From Mytilisepta virgata (taxonomy: Eukaryota > Mollusca > Bivalvia > Mytilida > Mytilidae): a stretch of DNA of 64,000 nt. The notes beneath the pieces were generated by a model that saw only the letters and a program-made list of their open reading frames with translations, was not told the DNA's origin and did not search any database. The stretch covers positions 100,664,513 to 100,728,512 of the forward strand of contig CM051521.1 of NCBI GenBank assembly GCA_028015205.1. Reading direction: 5' to 3'. The position numbers and the translations under genes are program-made. Positions 45,852-56,835 of this stretch are shown in pieces. Numbering within the stretch: position 1 is the first letter of the stretch; every line of letters starts with the position of its first letter.

Positions 45852-48800
45852 GTAGGTTCAGTTTGTTAATTTTGCTTTAATTTTTCATTTTTATGCCCTG
45901 CCTGCGAATGTGGATGGGGTAGATAGAGTTACTTTTGTCTGTCTGTACGTCGATACCTATGGCCGAACTATTTGGTTACATTTTGTGTTTAGGTTCATTT
46001 CTTTTGAACTAAGCATAGTCAATGTATCAATGAAACTTCATCAGTGGATGTGCCATGGGTAGTACTGAACAGTCATACAATAATTTGGTCATTATGACCT
46101 AAATTTTATGCTTGAGCAACTCTGATTAAGTATTGCATTTAGGTTCATTTCTTAGCGCAGGGCATCCATGTATTACACACACAGTTTCTAGTTTAATACA
46201 AAAATGAATTGATTCCTACATTAGCTACATCCCTACACAGATACCATCACTTTGCATCCATCGTTGGTAAACAGTTCTTTTCACATTTTGATCTTCTCCT
46301 CTGAAACTACTTGGCAGATTGACACCAAATTTGGAAGGAATAATGTATTGAAGGACCTCTACAACTTTCCACCATTGGTTCCGTTTGGAGGAACAACATG
46401 GCCACCAGAGGCCATCTTTGATTGTTATTGGCAGGTTTTCAAAAATTTCTCCTCTGAAACTACATAATAAAATGTTTTGAACCTTTGCAGGATTGATTAC
46501 AACAATATCCTCTACAAACAGTCCAATTTTGGGTGAGGTTCTTCTGCTCAACCAACAGCTAGAGTTCAACGTTTCCATTGAAACCATATGGGAAAAGACT
46601 TTTTATTCAATTGCTCAGGAACTAATTTAATAAATGGACAGATTAATATTGTAACAAAAGTTGGCAGAAATGATGTATGGAAGGACCTGTATTAAAGATC
46701 TGCCTTTGGTTCCAGATGTATGAACAACATGGCTGCCAGAGGCCATCTTTGATTTTTATTGGCCAATTTTCAAAAATCTTCTCCTCTGAAACTACGTTAT
46801 GAAATGTTTTGAAACTTTGGAGGATTGATGACAACAAAACCCTCTACAAATTTTGACAAACTATCCACTTTTTGTTGCGATTTATCCCCTCAACATACGG
46901 CTGTGGCTGTTCAAAGTTTCCATTTAATCCATATGGGAAATGGTTTGTTTTGCCATTTGCCCAGGAATTAATGGGCAGATTGTAACAAATTTTGGCAGGA
47001 ATGATTTATGGAAGGACCTCTATAGCTACCAACTATGTAGTTTACTTTCTGGTTGGATGAACTCGATGGCTGCCAGAGGCCATCTTTGCTTTTGATTGGC
47101 CAATTTTCAAAAATCTTCTCCTCTGAAACTGCATTATGAAATGTTTTGAAACTCTGCAGGATTGATGAAATCAGTGGGCCAATTGGGACCAAACTTTGGT
47201 GGAATGATTCTTAGGGTATCTAGAATAAAATGTATATTTTATTTTCTTAACCATCGAGAAACAGGGCCGCTATGGCTAAAAATATAACATAGGGGGTTAA
47301 CTGCAGTTTTTGGCTTATATCTAAAAAACTAAAGCATTTAGAGCAAAACTGACAGGGTAAAAAAGTCCATCAGGTCAAGATCTACCTGCCATGAAATTTT
47401 AAGGACGAATTAGTCAACCCTTTGTTGGGTTGTTGCCCCTGAATTGTTAATTTTAAGGAAATTTTGCAGTTATAGGTTATTATCTTGAATATTATTATTT
47501 AAAACAAACTGTAAACAGCAAAAATGTTCAACATAGTAAGATCTACAAATAAGTCAACATGACCAAAATCGTTAATTGACCCCTTATAGGAGGTTTTGCC
47601 CTTTAAAGAAAATTTTTCACATTTTTTTTCGAAATCTTTGTAAACTTTCAAAAATATTCTCCTCTGAAATTACAAGATCAATTGCAGCCAAGTTTAGGCT
47701 TAAAAGTTTGTTTTATTATCTTGTCCACTGAGAAACATGGCTGCCATGGCTAAAAATAGAACATAGGTGAAAAATGCACTTTTTGGCTCATATCTCAAAA
47801 ACTAAAGCAGTTGGAGCAAAAATGACAAAAAGTAAAAAGGTTTTATGAGGTCAAGATTTTTACCTCTTGTCAGTTTCATAAGACAGTTTTATTATAGATA
47901 AAGACAATCTGTATACAGCAAAATGTTCAGCAAAGTAAGATATAATGAACTACATGTATGGGCAGGGCATCTGTATCTGACAGATACACAATCTCTAGTT
48001 TTATTACTCCCCACTTTTAGTACATGTAATTTGTCTCCCATTTACAGAGTTATCTGCTCTTTGGGGGTGTCTTCCATTGATATGAATGGACAAATTTTCA
48101 TTTTTCCACAAAATGTTTTTCCTTCCAAACAATATTCTCCACACACATTTATGATATGTTCTTGGATATATTTCCCCATATTTTTCATTGACAGCGATGA
48201 AGGACTTCCCCATTTTTATAAAAAATTGAAAGTACTTTTTGCCCTTTATGTTTAATACAAGACACCTTCTGTCAGGAAAGATAACTCAAATATCTGCAAG
48301 TGGGGAATATTATAGTGGTGAACATAAAACAAAATGGAGTTTTCATGTACACACAATTTTGGTAACCTTGAAGGGATATAACTAAGATACATGTGACTTA
48401 TTCAGTATGTCAGAATTGGTAGAATATCATTTGTCCATAAAATAGCCATCAAAATTACATGTAATAAGATGAAATATGTTATTTTTGTAGGATCAATGGT
48501 GATGTATCTTAAGCAGCAGCAAGAAGAAATGAACTCAATACTTGTACCAAAACGAGAACCAATAGATGAGGATTATAATCAGACAGAAATAAAACATCAC
48601 ACAATATATTCACCTCAGCAGGGTACTTCTCAGTCACAAGCCCTAAATGGAAAGCCGTCATTGATTACAGTAAAACAGTCACCAGTAATCCAACTGAACT
48701 GTGTAACTTCTATGCCATCAACATTAATCAGACCTCCATCACAACCATCGATTCCTCTGCAGCTAGTGACTATGAATAACAGGCCAGTTTTGGTGCCAAT

Positions 48801-51527
48801 GTTACAAAAGAATCAAAGGTTATCATTACCTAAAGGCATAACACTGCAACAGATGTTGCCTGTTTCACAACCGTCATCTGCTCCTATGGTAAATTTAGCT
48901 ACTTCTCAGCCACTCATTCAAAACCAGACATCATTATCTACACTGAAAATCAACAACCAACTCCAAGGAACCTTGACTCTATCAACTCTGACAAAACCAA
49001 AGTCTCGTGTTGTTCCTATTTTAATTAAACCAGCAACCTCATCTTCAGATCAACAGAAGGCTACAGAATCAGAAAATTCGAAAAAAGGATCAAACCAGAT
49101 ATCGGAAGTGAACAGTAAGTTGTTAGATTTTCAAAGAAAGCAAAAAGAGGAACAACCAACAGTTGATGAAGTTTTATCAGAATGTAAAAAAAATTTATAT
49201 GGTGAAAGTCAGACATCATCAAGTCATCAACCTCTGTCATTACATCCAGGGAAGAGATTCAGTAGAGTGTCAGAAGAAGAAATAATAGAATTACAGGAAA
49301 CTAATCTACAATCCAAGGCAACTATAAAAAATACTAAATGGGGTGTCAAAATATTTCAGGGTAAGTTTTAATTAAGAATCTGCATATGAATCACAACTGT
49401 TTTGAAAAGTGGGACATTGTTAACATGGATATGAATTGCAGACAAGCCTTTTAAGTCAGTATAGTAAATTTATCAGAAAATTGTTAATGAAACTTTTTGG
49501 GTCGGATGACCTATTACCATCACATTTCGTCTGTCGTCTGTCAACATTTCACATTCTGAACTTGTTCTAGAGAACCACTTATTGGATTGGAACAAAGCAT
49601 GACGCTAATGTTCCTTACAAGCTGCTGATCATGACCAAGTGTTGTTACTTTGGTGCCGATCCGTCATCCAACATGGCTGCCAGCGGGAGACTTAGTTTAA
49701 CATAGAACCAAGATGGATGCTAGCAGGTTTCTAATTTAACATAGGACCCAAGGGAAATACATACAAAAATCTTCTAGAGAACTGCTGAATGGATTGTAAT
49801 AAAACATGACATGAATTTTTCTTATGAGGTGCTGACCAAGTGTTGTTACTTTGTTGATGATCTGTCATCCAAGAAGGCTGCCAGTAGGGGACTTAGTTTA
49901 ACATAGAACCCTATATAGGATATACATACAAAAATCTTCCTCAAGAGAACCCCTATGGATTGAAATGAAACATGATATGAATGTGAGGTGCTGACCAAGT
50001 GTTGTTACTTTGATTTCAATCTGTCATCCAAGATGGACACCATGGGAAAAACATAAAAAAATATTCTTCTTGAGAGCCGCTGAATTGATCAAAACCAAAC
50101 ATGGCATGAATGTTCCTTAAAGATACTGACCAAGTGTTCTTTCTTTGGTTATGATATGTCATCCAATTCATTTCTGGCGAGGTTGCAAGTAGCGCAAATC
50201 TGGCTTATACATATGTAGTCGGCAAAGATTGGGTACCTATTTTGTGTAAGCAACTCTCCTTACAGCTTCTAACCCAGGCCTTTGAAACTTTGCAGAATGT
50301 TTATGGACATATTGAAGATGGGTATGAAGGAATATGATATCATTTGAAGAATTTTTTCCAGATTTTCCATGTTGTGGAATTTGGGCATTATTTTTGCAAC
50401 CATTGTGTATGGAGGGTAGTCTACTTTTAACCTAGATCTTTGAAACTTTGCAGAATGTTTATATTTGACATTATGGAGTTATGCATGCAGGGGTAGTATG
50501 CCATTTGAGGAAAATTTTCCTGATTTTTTATTTTATACAATATACAATTCTTAATCTGTTATGGTTACTTGTAGGCAATTGTTATAAATTAATACTACAG
50601 CTAAATATTTTTAATTCATTTTCAGAATGGAGTGTGGAGACTACAGGATCAAAAGTGGATTTGCAAGATATTTCAAAAGACGATTTAAATGAAAAATTGA
50701 AATATTTTTATATGGAAATAAAACCCAAGCCCATTGACAAAACGGATTCTCTGAAACCGAAAAAATATCAGTCCATTATATACAACAAAAATACAATGAA
50801 AAATGTAAGATCAGCAATCAATCGTCACCTGCAAAATTTAGATAGAGATTTTGACATTGTAAGAGACTTTGCCTTCAGGGAGAGTAATGCTTTGTTAGAT
50901 ACTAAGATGAAATTATTAGCAAAAAGAGGGTTGTTACCAGAACCTCAAAAGAGGTTACAAGAATATATTGACCTTGAAGATTTAAAATTAATAAATCATT
51001 ATGTGTACCAGCAATATTTTGATCCAAAATCTTTACGTTTTCGTGTCTGGTATTTTATAGCCATTCATTTTACTTCCTTGGGTGTCGATTTCCAGAATCA
51101 GCTAACTTTAAATTCATTTGATTTTCTAACTGACCAAGATGGCAAAAAATATGTTATGATCAACCATGAAACAATCAACCATCTGAAAGGTGGACATTTT
51201 GAAAAAGAGAGAATGTATGCCAAACCAGACAAGGATTTATGTCCATTGACTGCACTTTTTGTAATGATTCAAAAAACAAAACCTAAGGCAACAGCATTAT
51301 TTAATCGTCTCATCAAAGAAGCCGAACTTACATGCACGTTATCTACATTAGATACAGATTTATGGTACAACCAGCAACCATTATTTAAACGGTCATATTC
51401 AAGATTTATGACTGACCTCTGTATGCATGCAGGATGTTTTAAATCATACTCAGCCTACTGTCTGCATGAAACAGCCTTGCAAGCAAAAAGGGACCCAGAT
51501 ATAAGACAGATTATGTATGATTCTTAG
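45206..51527 (+). CDS. TRIM-like coiled coil fused to Crypton-derived DUF3504 domain
   Basis: Exons 45206-45851, 48491-49360 and 50626-51527 join in phase 1 to 805 codons. Residues 1-215: a long coiled coil of the kind that follows B-boxes in molluscan TRIM proteins (FRDDLNKYLDELEQDFFGEL..EHRKEIQDV), then an acidic stretch; no RING or B-box. Residues 216-505: Q/S/P/T-rich, probably disordered, with KREPIDEDY near the start. Residues 506-805: EWSVETTG.. through LRFRVWYFIAIHFTS, LTLNSF and DKDLCPLTALF, the layout of the Crypton-derived tyrosine-recombinase-like domain (DUF3504) of QRICH1, ZMYM2/3/4 and KIAA1958. The usual RxGR arginine is SLGVD, the H-x-x-R box is YCLHE, and the protein stops before a nucleophilic tyrosine, so it should be catalytically dead. 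An in-frame stop at 45194 limits N-terminal extension. Likely a nuclear regulatory protein; function unknown. Confidence 0.85.
45852..48490. other. Intron 1 of the fusion gene, repeat-filled
   Basis: Almost entirely occupied by members of the molluscan repeat family (see 46220-47920). Open frames of 60-120 codons inside belong to the repeats. Confidence 0.7.
46220..47920 (+). repeat. Tandem block of the AGCTCACCTGG repeat family, ~332-bp period
   Basis: AAAATCTTCTCCTCTGAAAC-type segments recur near 46436, 46772 and 47104 with GAAATGTTTTGAAACT and GGCTGCCAGAGGCCATCTTT between. From about 47270 it is collinear with 5055-5500 (AACTGCAGTTTTTGnCTTnTATCT, CATCAGGTCAAGATCTACC, AATAAGTCAACATGACC), and it provides the empty site for the MITE at 5147. 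Confidence 0.8.
48491..49360 (+). CDS. Fusion gene exon B: Q/S/P-rich linker
   Basis: Acceptor ATTTTTGTAG, donor CAGG|GTAAGT; 870 nt, phase 1 in and out. Encodes residues 216-505: SMVMYLKQQQEEMNSIL, then long S/Q/P/T/L-rich sequence resembling the glutamine-rich arms of transcriptional regulators such as QRICH1. KREPIDE recalls a SUMO-acceptor site, but the residue before K is proline, so this is weak. Confidence 0.85.
49500..50165 (+). repeat. Tandem repeat array in intron 2 of the fusion gene
   Basis: GACCAAGTGTTGTTACTTTG recurs near 49636, 49836, 49994 and (degenerate) 50121 with CTGTCATCCAA(G/C)A and CTTAGTTTAACATAGAACC between. Units are ~125-200 bp. The same family occurs in minus orientation at 63.8-64.0 kb. 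Confidence 0.75.
50266..50470 (+). repeat. Two-unit tandem repeat next to exon C
   Basis: TTTGAAACTTTGCAGAATGTTTAT occurs at about 50281 and 50442 (period ~161 bp) with similar GAA..TTTTCC..GATTTT downstream segments, about 150 bp before the acceptor of exon C. Confidence 0.65.
50626..51527 (+). CDS. Fusion gene exon C: DUF3504 (Crypton YR-like) domain
   Basis: Acceptor TTCATTTTCAG at 50625; G|AA gives the glutamate of EWSVETTG. Encodes residues 506-805 in one exon, ending DIRQIMYDS then TAG. Alignable landmarks by eye: NMRSAINRHL-like (VRSAINRHLQNLDRDFDI), FRVWYF, HLKGGHFEKERMY, CPLTALFVMI, WYNQQPL. A single exon holding the whole recombinase-derived domain is compatible with an ancient insertion that became an exon. 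Confidence 0.87.
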
Positions 51528-52034
51528 TTAAATTTTCTTCCTTACTAAGATTGAATTTATTTTTTCATAAGAAAACTTTTTTTTGCAGCAGCTATTTCAT
51601 TTCAGGGTTGATTTACGATTTCATCCTTATATAGTTAGATTTAATGTATATATGTTATTTCAAAAACTAATAGTTTTAACTGAACTTAAACCTTTCTATC
51701 TGATTTTCATTAGTGAATTTAAAACTGTTTTTTTTTAGGTTTAAGCACTTTTTTAATTGATTTTCAAATGGAAAAGTTTGGTTATTGGTTTGGTGTATAG
51801 TATGGTATTTGCAAATCCAGAGGATCAATGAGTGAGGGTCATATTTATTCAGAATTTTACTCCCCCCACTGTGATTTATTACCATCCCATATACTTGACA
51901 GTTCTTTGTTAACAGATTGTAGAAAGTTAAATACTACTAAATATTTTATAAACTTGGTATTAATCAACCATTACAAGAGATCTGTTGTAATGATCACATA
52001 AATGTTGTGTTTGGTGCTATGGATCAAGCAGTTT

Positions 52035-52460
52035 TACACATGAAAAAATTTTTGGTTGGGTTGTGGGGGCATGTGCCCACCCCCACCCCCCATATCCCAG
52101 ATAAATTGTCCAGAGAGCAGCTCCAAACAGTCATGAGATTTGTTGTGGGTTGTTGGGGCATCTGCCCCCTTTGTCCTAGGTAAATTGGCCAGTGCACGGC
52201 TCCATTGACGAAGGGATTTTTGGTGGGGTTGTAGATGCATGTACCCCCTGTGTCCCTGGTAAATTAGCCAGTGAGCAGCTCCAAACAGGGATGAAGGGAC
52301 TTTTATCCAGGTTATATGGGCCTGTGTCCCAGGTTAATTGGCCAGTGAGAGGCTCCAAACAGTGATGATGGGATATTTGGTGGGGCTGTGAAGGCATGTG
52401 CCCCGTGTGTCCCAGGTAAGTTGGCCACTGAGCAGTTCCAAACAGTGACAAAGGGAAAGC
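52035..52460 (+). repeat. ~80-bp minisatellite, five units
   Basis: AGCAGCTCCAAACAG-type segments (GCACGGCTCC, GAGAGGCTCC variants) recur near 52116, 52190, 52270, 52345 and 52430, each preceded by CCC..GGTAAATTGGCCAGTG and followed by GG..TTTTGGTnGGGnTGT. It lies about 500 bp after the stop of the fusion gene, possibly in its 3' UTR. Confidence 0.8.
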
Positions 52461-52609
52461 CAATTTGTTGTTAGTTTAAAAACTCATTTCTTGTTTGTAT
52501 TTTTTAAATTTTATTTAATTGACAAACATCCAGGAGGAATGTTTACAACAGTATAATTGAAGAAAAAAGACATTTTTGCATGATAAATTGTTGATAATTG
52601 TTAGTTTAA

Positions 52610-52615
52610 AATAAA
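52610..52615 (+). promoter_or_regulatory. Candidate poly(A) signal for the fusion gene
   Basis: AATAAA about 1.08 kb after the stop codon. It would put the minisatellite inside the 3' UTR. No nearer canonical AATAAA was noticed; AT-rich context makes this uncertain. Confidence 0.25.
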
Positions 52616-53235
52616 CATAATATGATGTATCTATGGGAGGAAGTTTGTATTTTTTGTCCTAGTAAGATAACTAACATGTCTTCCTATACATTCCTAATTT
52701 CTGATTGGTACAACTTTTAAGATCACATGGGGAAAATACCTGAACTGATATGAAACATTGGATATTAGATATTATTCCACTATATAAATTTAAATGGTGT
52801 CTTCAAGAAATGCCAACATTTTAAAAATATCTATTCAAGGAATGCCAACTAACAAAAAACAATGGGTGTTTTGATAGTAATTAAGTGCTTAATTACAGGA
52901 AAATATCAGAAATTTACGGTGGGATCTAAATAAATCGAAATTGTAATTTTAATCAACAAATTCTAGATAGATTTATATCTATTTTTCAGATGTTGGCATA
53001 GGTTGAATGAACCATTTAAATCTAGTAATGAGATCATTTGATTGGTATAGAGCAGCCCACGTGACATGTAACAATTCATTTTATTCCAATATATATATTT
53101 ATTCATAGCTATGTACGTATTTTATTTGTTGAGACTCTCCCACGTGATATTGAACAAAACATCGTGTTTCCCTCTCAGATTCGTGTTTCACCATCATATC
53201 CTAGTTATTTGAAATGCTCAGGATTTAAATCGAGT

Positions 53236-53396
53236 TAGTGGAATAAATCATTAATTTCCCTTGCATTAGTGAAATATGAAGATTTGTTCACCCTTGAAAA
53301 GTCAGGTTTCCCTCGAGCAAGCCCTCGGGAAACATGACTTTCCTCGGGTGAACAAATCTTCATATTTCACTAATGCCGGGGAAATAAATGTATAGT
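53236..53396. mobile_element. Foldback element copy 1
   Basis: A near-palindrome: ATTTCCCTTGCATTAGTGAA..AGATTTGTTCACC on the left and its reverse complement on the right, with GGAAACATGACTTTCC at the centre. It starts TAGTGGAATAAATCATTA and ends ATAAATGTATAGT, exactly as copy 2. Confidence 0.85.
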
Positions 53397-53562
53397 GTCA
53401 CCCTCTCGATTTTTTTTAACACTAATGTTACAAATCAACAGCCGGAGTAAAAATGTGAAACATTTCCATGTGTTATTCATGTTATTTCATTATTGTTTAT
53501 TTTTCATAAAATTTGTTCTTGTTGAAATATAATTTTTTTCCTTTCAGACACTTCACTAGGGA

Positions 53563-53711
53563 TAGTGGAATAAATCATTAATTTCCCTTGCATTAGTGAA
53601 ATATGAAGATTTGTTCACCTGAGGAAAGTCATGTTTCCACTGGGAAACATGACTTTTCAAGGGTGAACAAATCTTCCTATTTCACTAATTCAAGGGAAAT
53701 AAATGTATAGT
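53563..53711. mobile_element. Foldback element copy 2
   Basis: Same ends and arms as copy 1, 327 bp away in the same orientation, with a shorter centre (TTTCCACTGGGAAA). Differences in the loop and a T/C change (TTCATAT versus TTCCTAT) show the copies are not a recent exact duplication. Confidence 0.85.
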
Positions 53712-53719
53712 ATCTTCTA

Positions 53720-54425
53720 TATTTTGTTTCAATGAGTCAAAATACATGGTTGGCATTGACAGTTCTTGTTCATGATTGGTTGAGTTTAAAAAAATATGAA
53801 ACTACATTAAAAAATGAATTCATACTACAATTACTATGAGACATTTGTGAAAGAATCTTAAAAAGGTTGCATATTTCATTACCGCCATTCATTTAATATA
53901 GCGAACATTAGTACTTGTTTTTTTCTGATAAGTCAAATTCCTTTTTGAAACCGCTTCACTAGATGAACCAAGACTTTATGAATTTCCAATTAAAATGCAT
54001 GTGTTGGGGAACTGCCATACTAATGATTCTAGCACAAGTCTTATGTCTATTTGGTATTTGTTGTAGTATTTCATATTTTCAGACCACAGTAATTTGACGT
54101 TTAATAGCAGAATATGGTGAAAAAAATGTTAATTGAAAATATGTAATTATTAATATATAATCACCATATGTTGCCATTAAAAGTCGAGTTACTGTGTTCA
54201 GACCAAGAAAATTAATGGACATAGTTTACACGTCTAATACACCACAGTTGACAGTACAGTGGATACCATTGAATGTATGCTTTTGTTGTTTAAAGGGAAC
54301 AATAAAATATGATTGTTTAGAATGTTTGATTGTTAATGACATGCATTTATTTGTTGATGGTTAAAAATTAAAAAAAATAAAAAGATTTGTTTTTCGAATA
54401 AGTAAGCCCATGTTTTAAAGTCATT
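53720..54425. other. Intergenic DNA, nothing recognised
   Basis: AT-rich with no exon, RNA or clear repeat. Confidence 0.4.
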
Positions 54426-54429
54426 CACA

Positions 54430-55605
54430 ATAGTTACAAGCATATTTTTGTCGTAGTGCGATGTAACTTGATCCTTTTCTAAAAATTGTCAGACAGGCGT
54501 ATTTAGTACTTGCAGGCATATTTAAGTAGGACCGTTTTAGATTAGTGGTTTGGGATTTGAAATGAATCTTTGACTATTGCAGTGATTTTAAGTTTCAGAT
54601 GTTCAGTGTAGATTCAATGGAAATAACTGCATATGCTTAAAGTAATTTGAAGTGGTTTTGTTGACCTGTTGTTGTCTGTCAGATAGTGCTGTGCCTAAAA
54701 AAATAGGATTATCAGCATGTGTAATGGCATAAAGACAAATACATTGTACATGTAATTTAGTAATATAGCTAAGTGATTACTAGCCTAGTGTCATTAAGTA
54801 ACTTTAGAGGTACAAATATAGAAAAACGTGTGAACACCAAATTTAGTTCAGTTCAGCATCTGCTGTGCTTGTACTACATTCAAAATTGGTGTTACAAGAA
54901 TTACAAGAATAAGAATACGTACCAACGCTATGCGAAATAACTCCAAGGAGCCAACTGAAAATAACCAATTTAAAGGAGATAAACTTTTGGCTATCAAATC
55001 ACGGAGTATTTAATGCTATCAGACACTTTTCATTTGTATCCCTGATTTTATGGGTGCAGGAATCCAGGCCAGATCCAGGATATTTGAAAAGGGGGGTGTA
55101 AAATTTAGAATTGAAAAATTAATGCCATGCGGAGTGAGGCAAAACAATTTTTTGACGATTTTATGCTAAAAAATATATCGATAAAAAAAACATTTTTTAG
55201 CGATCAAAGGCGAGGGGTGATGTATGCCCTCTACGCCCCCTCTGGATCCACCACTGGGAATTTAACAGCTTGGTTGTGAGTATTTCACGCAGCACATCTA
55301 GGAATTCACACTTTTAAGAAAGATAGTAAAAAGCATTATTTTGAAACTTGGACAAATGCTCTTACATGTTTTGTTTTGTTTTACATTTTAGTAGTTTTGC
55401 AGTATAACATTTGGGTTATTGCTTTTACTTTATATTTTGGTCTCAAGCATGATAGTTTTTGTTAAGAGTACTAAGTACCTAGTACATCTAAACTGGTGTC
55501 AGAATGTTAACACAGAAGAGTTTCACACACAATAGAAGTCCAAGTAGACATCATTTTGGACTAATATTTATAATTAAAAAGTTTTAATTGTATATTTATA
55601 GTCTG
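54430..55605 (+). repeat. 1.2-kb dispersed repeat, copy B
   Basis: Collinear with 28370-29545 (see that entry), with extra sequence at about 54495-54535 and a MITE at 55065-55256, and without the G14 MITE found in copy A. Confidence 0.75.
55065..55256. mobile_element. CAGTGGTGGATCCAG-type MITE
   Basis: The right end, inverted, is CAGTGGTGGATCCAGAGG; the left end is CAGGCCAGATCCAGGA, a diverged partner. The sister repeat copy A is uninterrupted at the same point (GCAGGAATTTAACAGC near 29025), and GGAAT is present on both sides of the insert. The end sequence resembles hAT-type TIRs. A fragment of a similar right end is at about 24717 (CTGGATCCACCACTG). Confidence 0.75.
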
Positions 55606-55612
55606 TCCAGGT

Positions 55613-55950
55613 GAGCGATACATGCTCCTGGGAGCCATACTGGTCCAAAGGGCCAGGTGAGCTATTGTCATCATTTTGTGTCCAACGTCTGTCGTTGTCG
55701 TAAACTTTCCTTTATGATCTTCTCTGAAACCACTGGGCCAAGTGGAACAAAACTTGGCAGCATATGTCCTTAGGTGGTCCTGTTTCAGAATTTTATCTGA
55801 TGATCATGCCCATCATCCAAGATGGCCACCAGAGCCTAACTTAGTTTAACATAGCACTTAATGGGAAAGTTCACTGAATGAACTTGTTTGAAACCAGTGA
55901 GCAAATTGGAACTTGACAGCATTTTTCAAGATGAACATAGCCCAGGTGAG
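55613..55950 (+). repeat. Member of the AGCTCACCTGG repeat family
   Basis: CCAGGTGAGCGATACATGCTC then GGCCAGGTGAGCTA, CTGAAACCACTGGGCCAAG, CCAAGATGGCCACC and AACATAGCACTTAATGGG. Confidence 0.75.
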
Positions 55951-56029
55951 CAATACAATTTTGTATTTGGTTTTTTTCGCCTTGTGTATTTTGTACATTT
56001 AAGTTCTTTTGTACCCCTTTTAACAGCTC

Positions 56030-56835
56030 ACTGTTTCTATTTATTTTTTCTTCTTGGCAATTACTGAATAGATTGAAACCAAACATGGCATGAATGTTAA
56101 TCTCAACGTCCGTTAGCAATGAACAAATGGAAAATTCAGGGGAACCTCTGGTTGTCATTTTCAACCTCTTATTGCAGGAAATAAATTTTTGATTTATTAC
56201 AAATCTTCTCCCAAGTTCCCCATTTCAGACCATTTCAGACTATTCTGATAAAACCTATCCAAGGTTGTGGTAAATGGAAAGCTTCATTTTTTTAAGCTTA
56301 ATGTCAGTGAGGTGTAAAACAACAATCAATTAGTTTTTAAAGAAGATGCAACAAAATCCAGGCAACAAGAATTAATATGTGATAAGTTTTTTCCCACAAA
56401 AAGGTTTCACTGTTTCTGAATCTTTTTTATATTAAAATTCATACTTGGATCTGATAAGATGAAATATGTATTCAATAATCCATCAGAAGCTTCTGGAGCT
56501 ATCCAGGCAACAAGAATTTTGTGATATTTTTGCAAGTCCTTCTCTCAAGAAGCTGCTTCCTGTTTTTTTTCCTGGTTATCTGAGGTATTGATGAATGGAA
56601 AGCTTCATTCAATTATAAAGGGGATCGAACAAAAAAAAAAAAGGTGCTATTCAGGCTACAAGAATTAATATATGATAATGGTATTATTTTTAAAGTCTCC
56701 CTCCTGAGAAAAAAAATGGTTCCCCATTTCAGATTTCTTAAAAATTTAACTCATCTGAGGTATTGAGTGTAACCTTCATTCAAATTTGAAGATGGTCCAA
56801 CTAAAATGAAGGTGCTATCCAGATGACAGACGGAC
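56030..56835 (+). repeat. Degenerate dispersed repeat with ~170-bp internal units
   Basis: AATGGAAAGCTTCATT occurs near 56273 and 56594, and GCTATCCAGGCAACAAGAAT or close variants near 56358, 56498, 56647 and 56813. It ends at GACAGACGGACAGAG, the same end motif as at 1298. Confidence 0.55.

Noticed and set aside
46225..46587. 120-codon minus-strand frame
   Set aside because: Entirely inside the tandem repeat family; similar frames appear wherever the repeat occurs.
47923..48255. 110-codon open frame with hydrophobic stretches
   Set aside because: Intronic position beside the repeat block, no motif, and an equally long frame on the other strand; not supported as an exon.
48525..48570. Canonical SUMO-acceptor motif in the fusion protein linker
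   Set aside because: KREP is there, but the residue before lysine is proline rather than a large hydrophobic, so the consensus is not met.
50481..50625. N-terminal extension of the DUF3504 frame
   Set aside because: The frame stays open upstream by chance; a strong acceptor at 50625 and phase agreement with the 49360 donor show that these 48 codons are intron.
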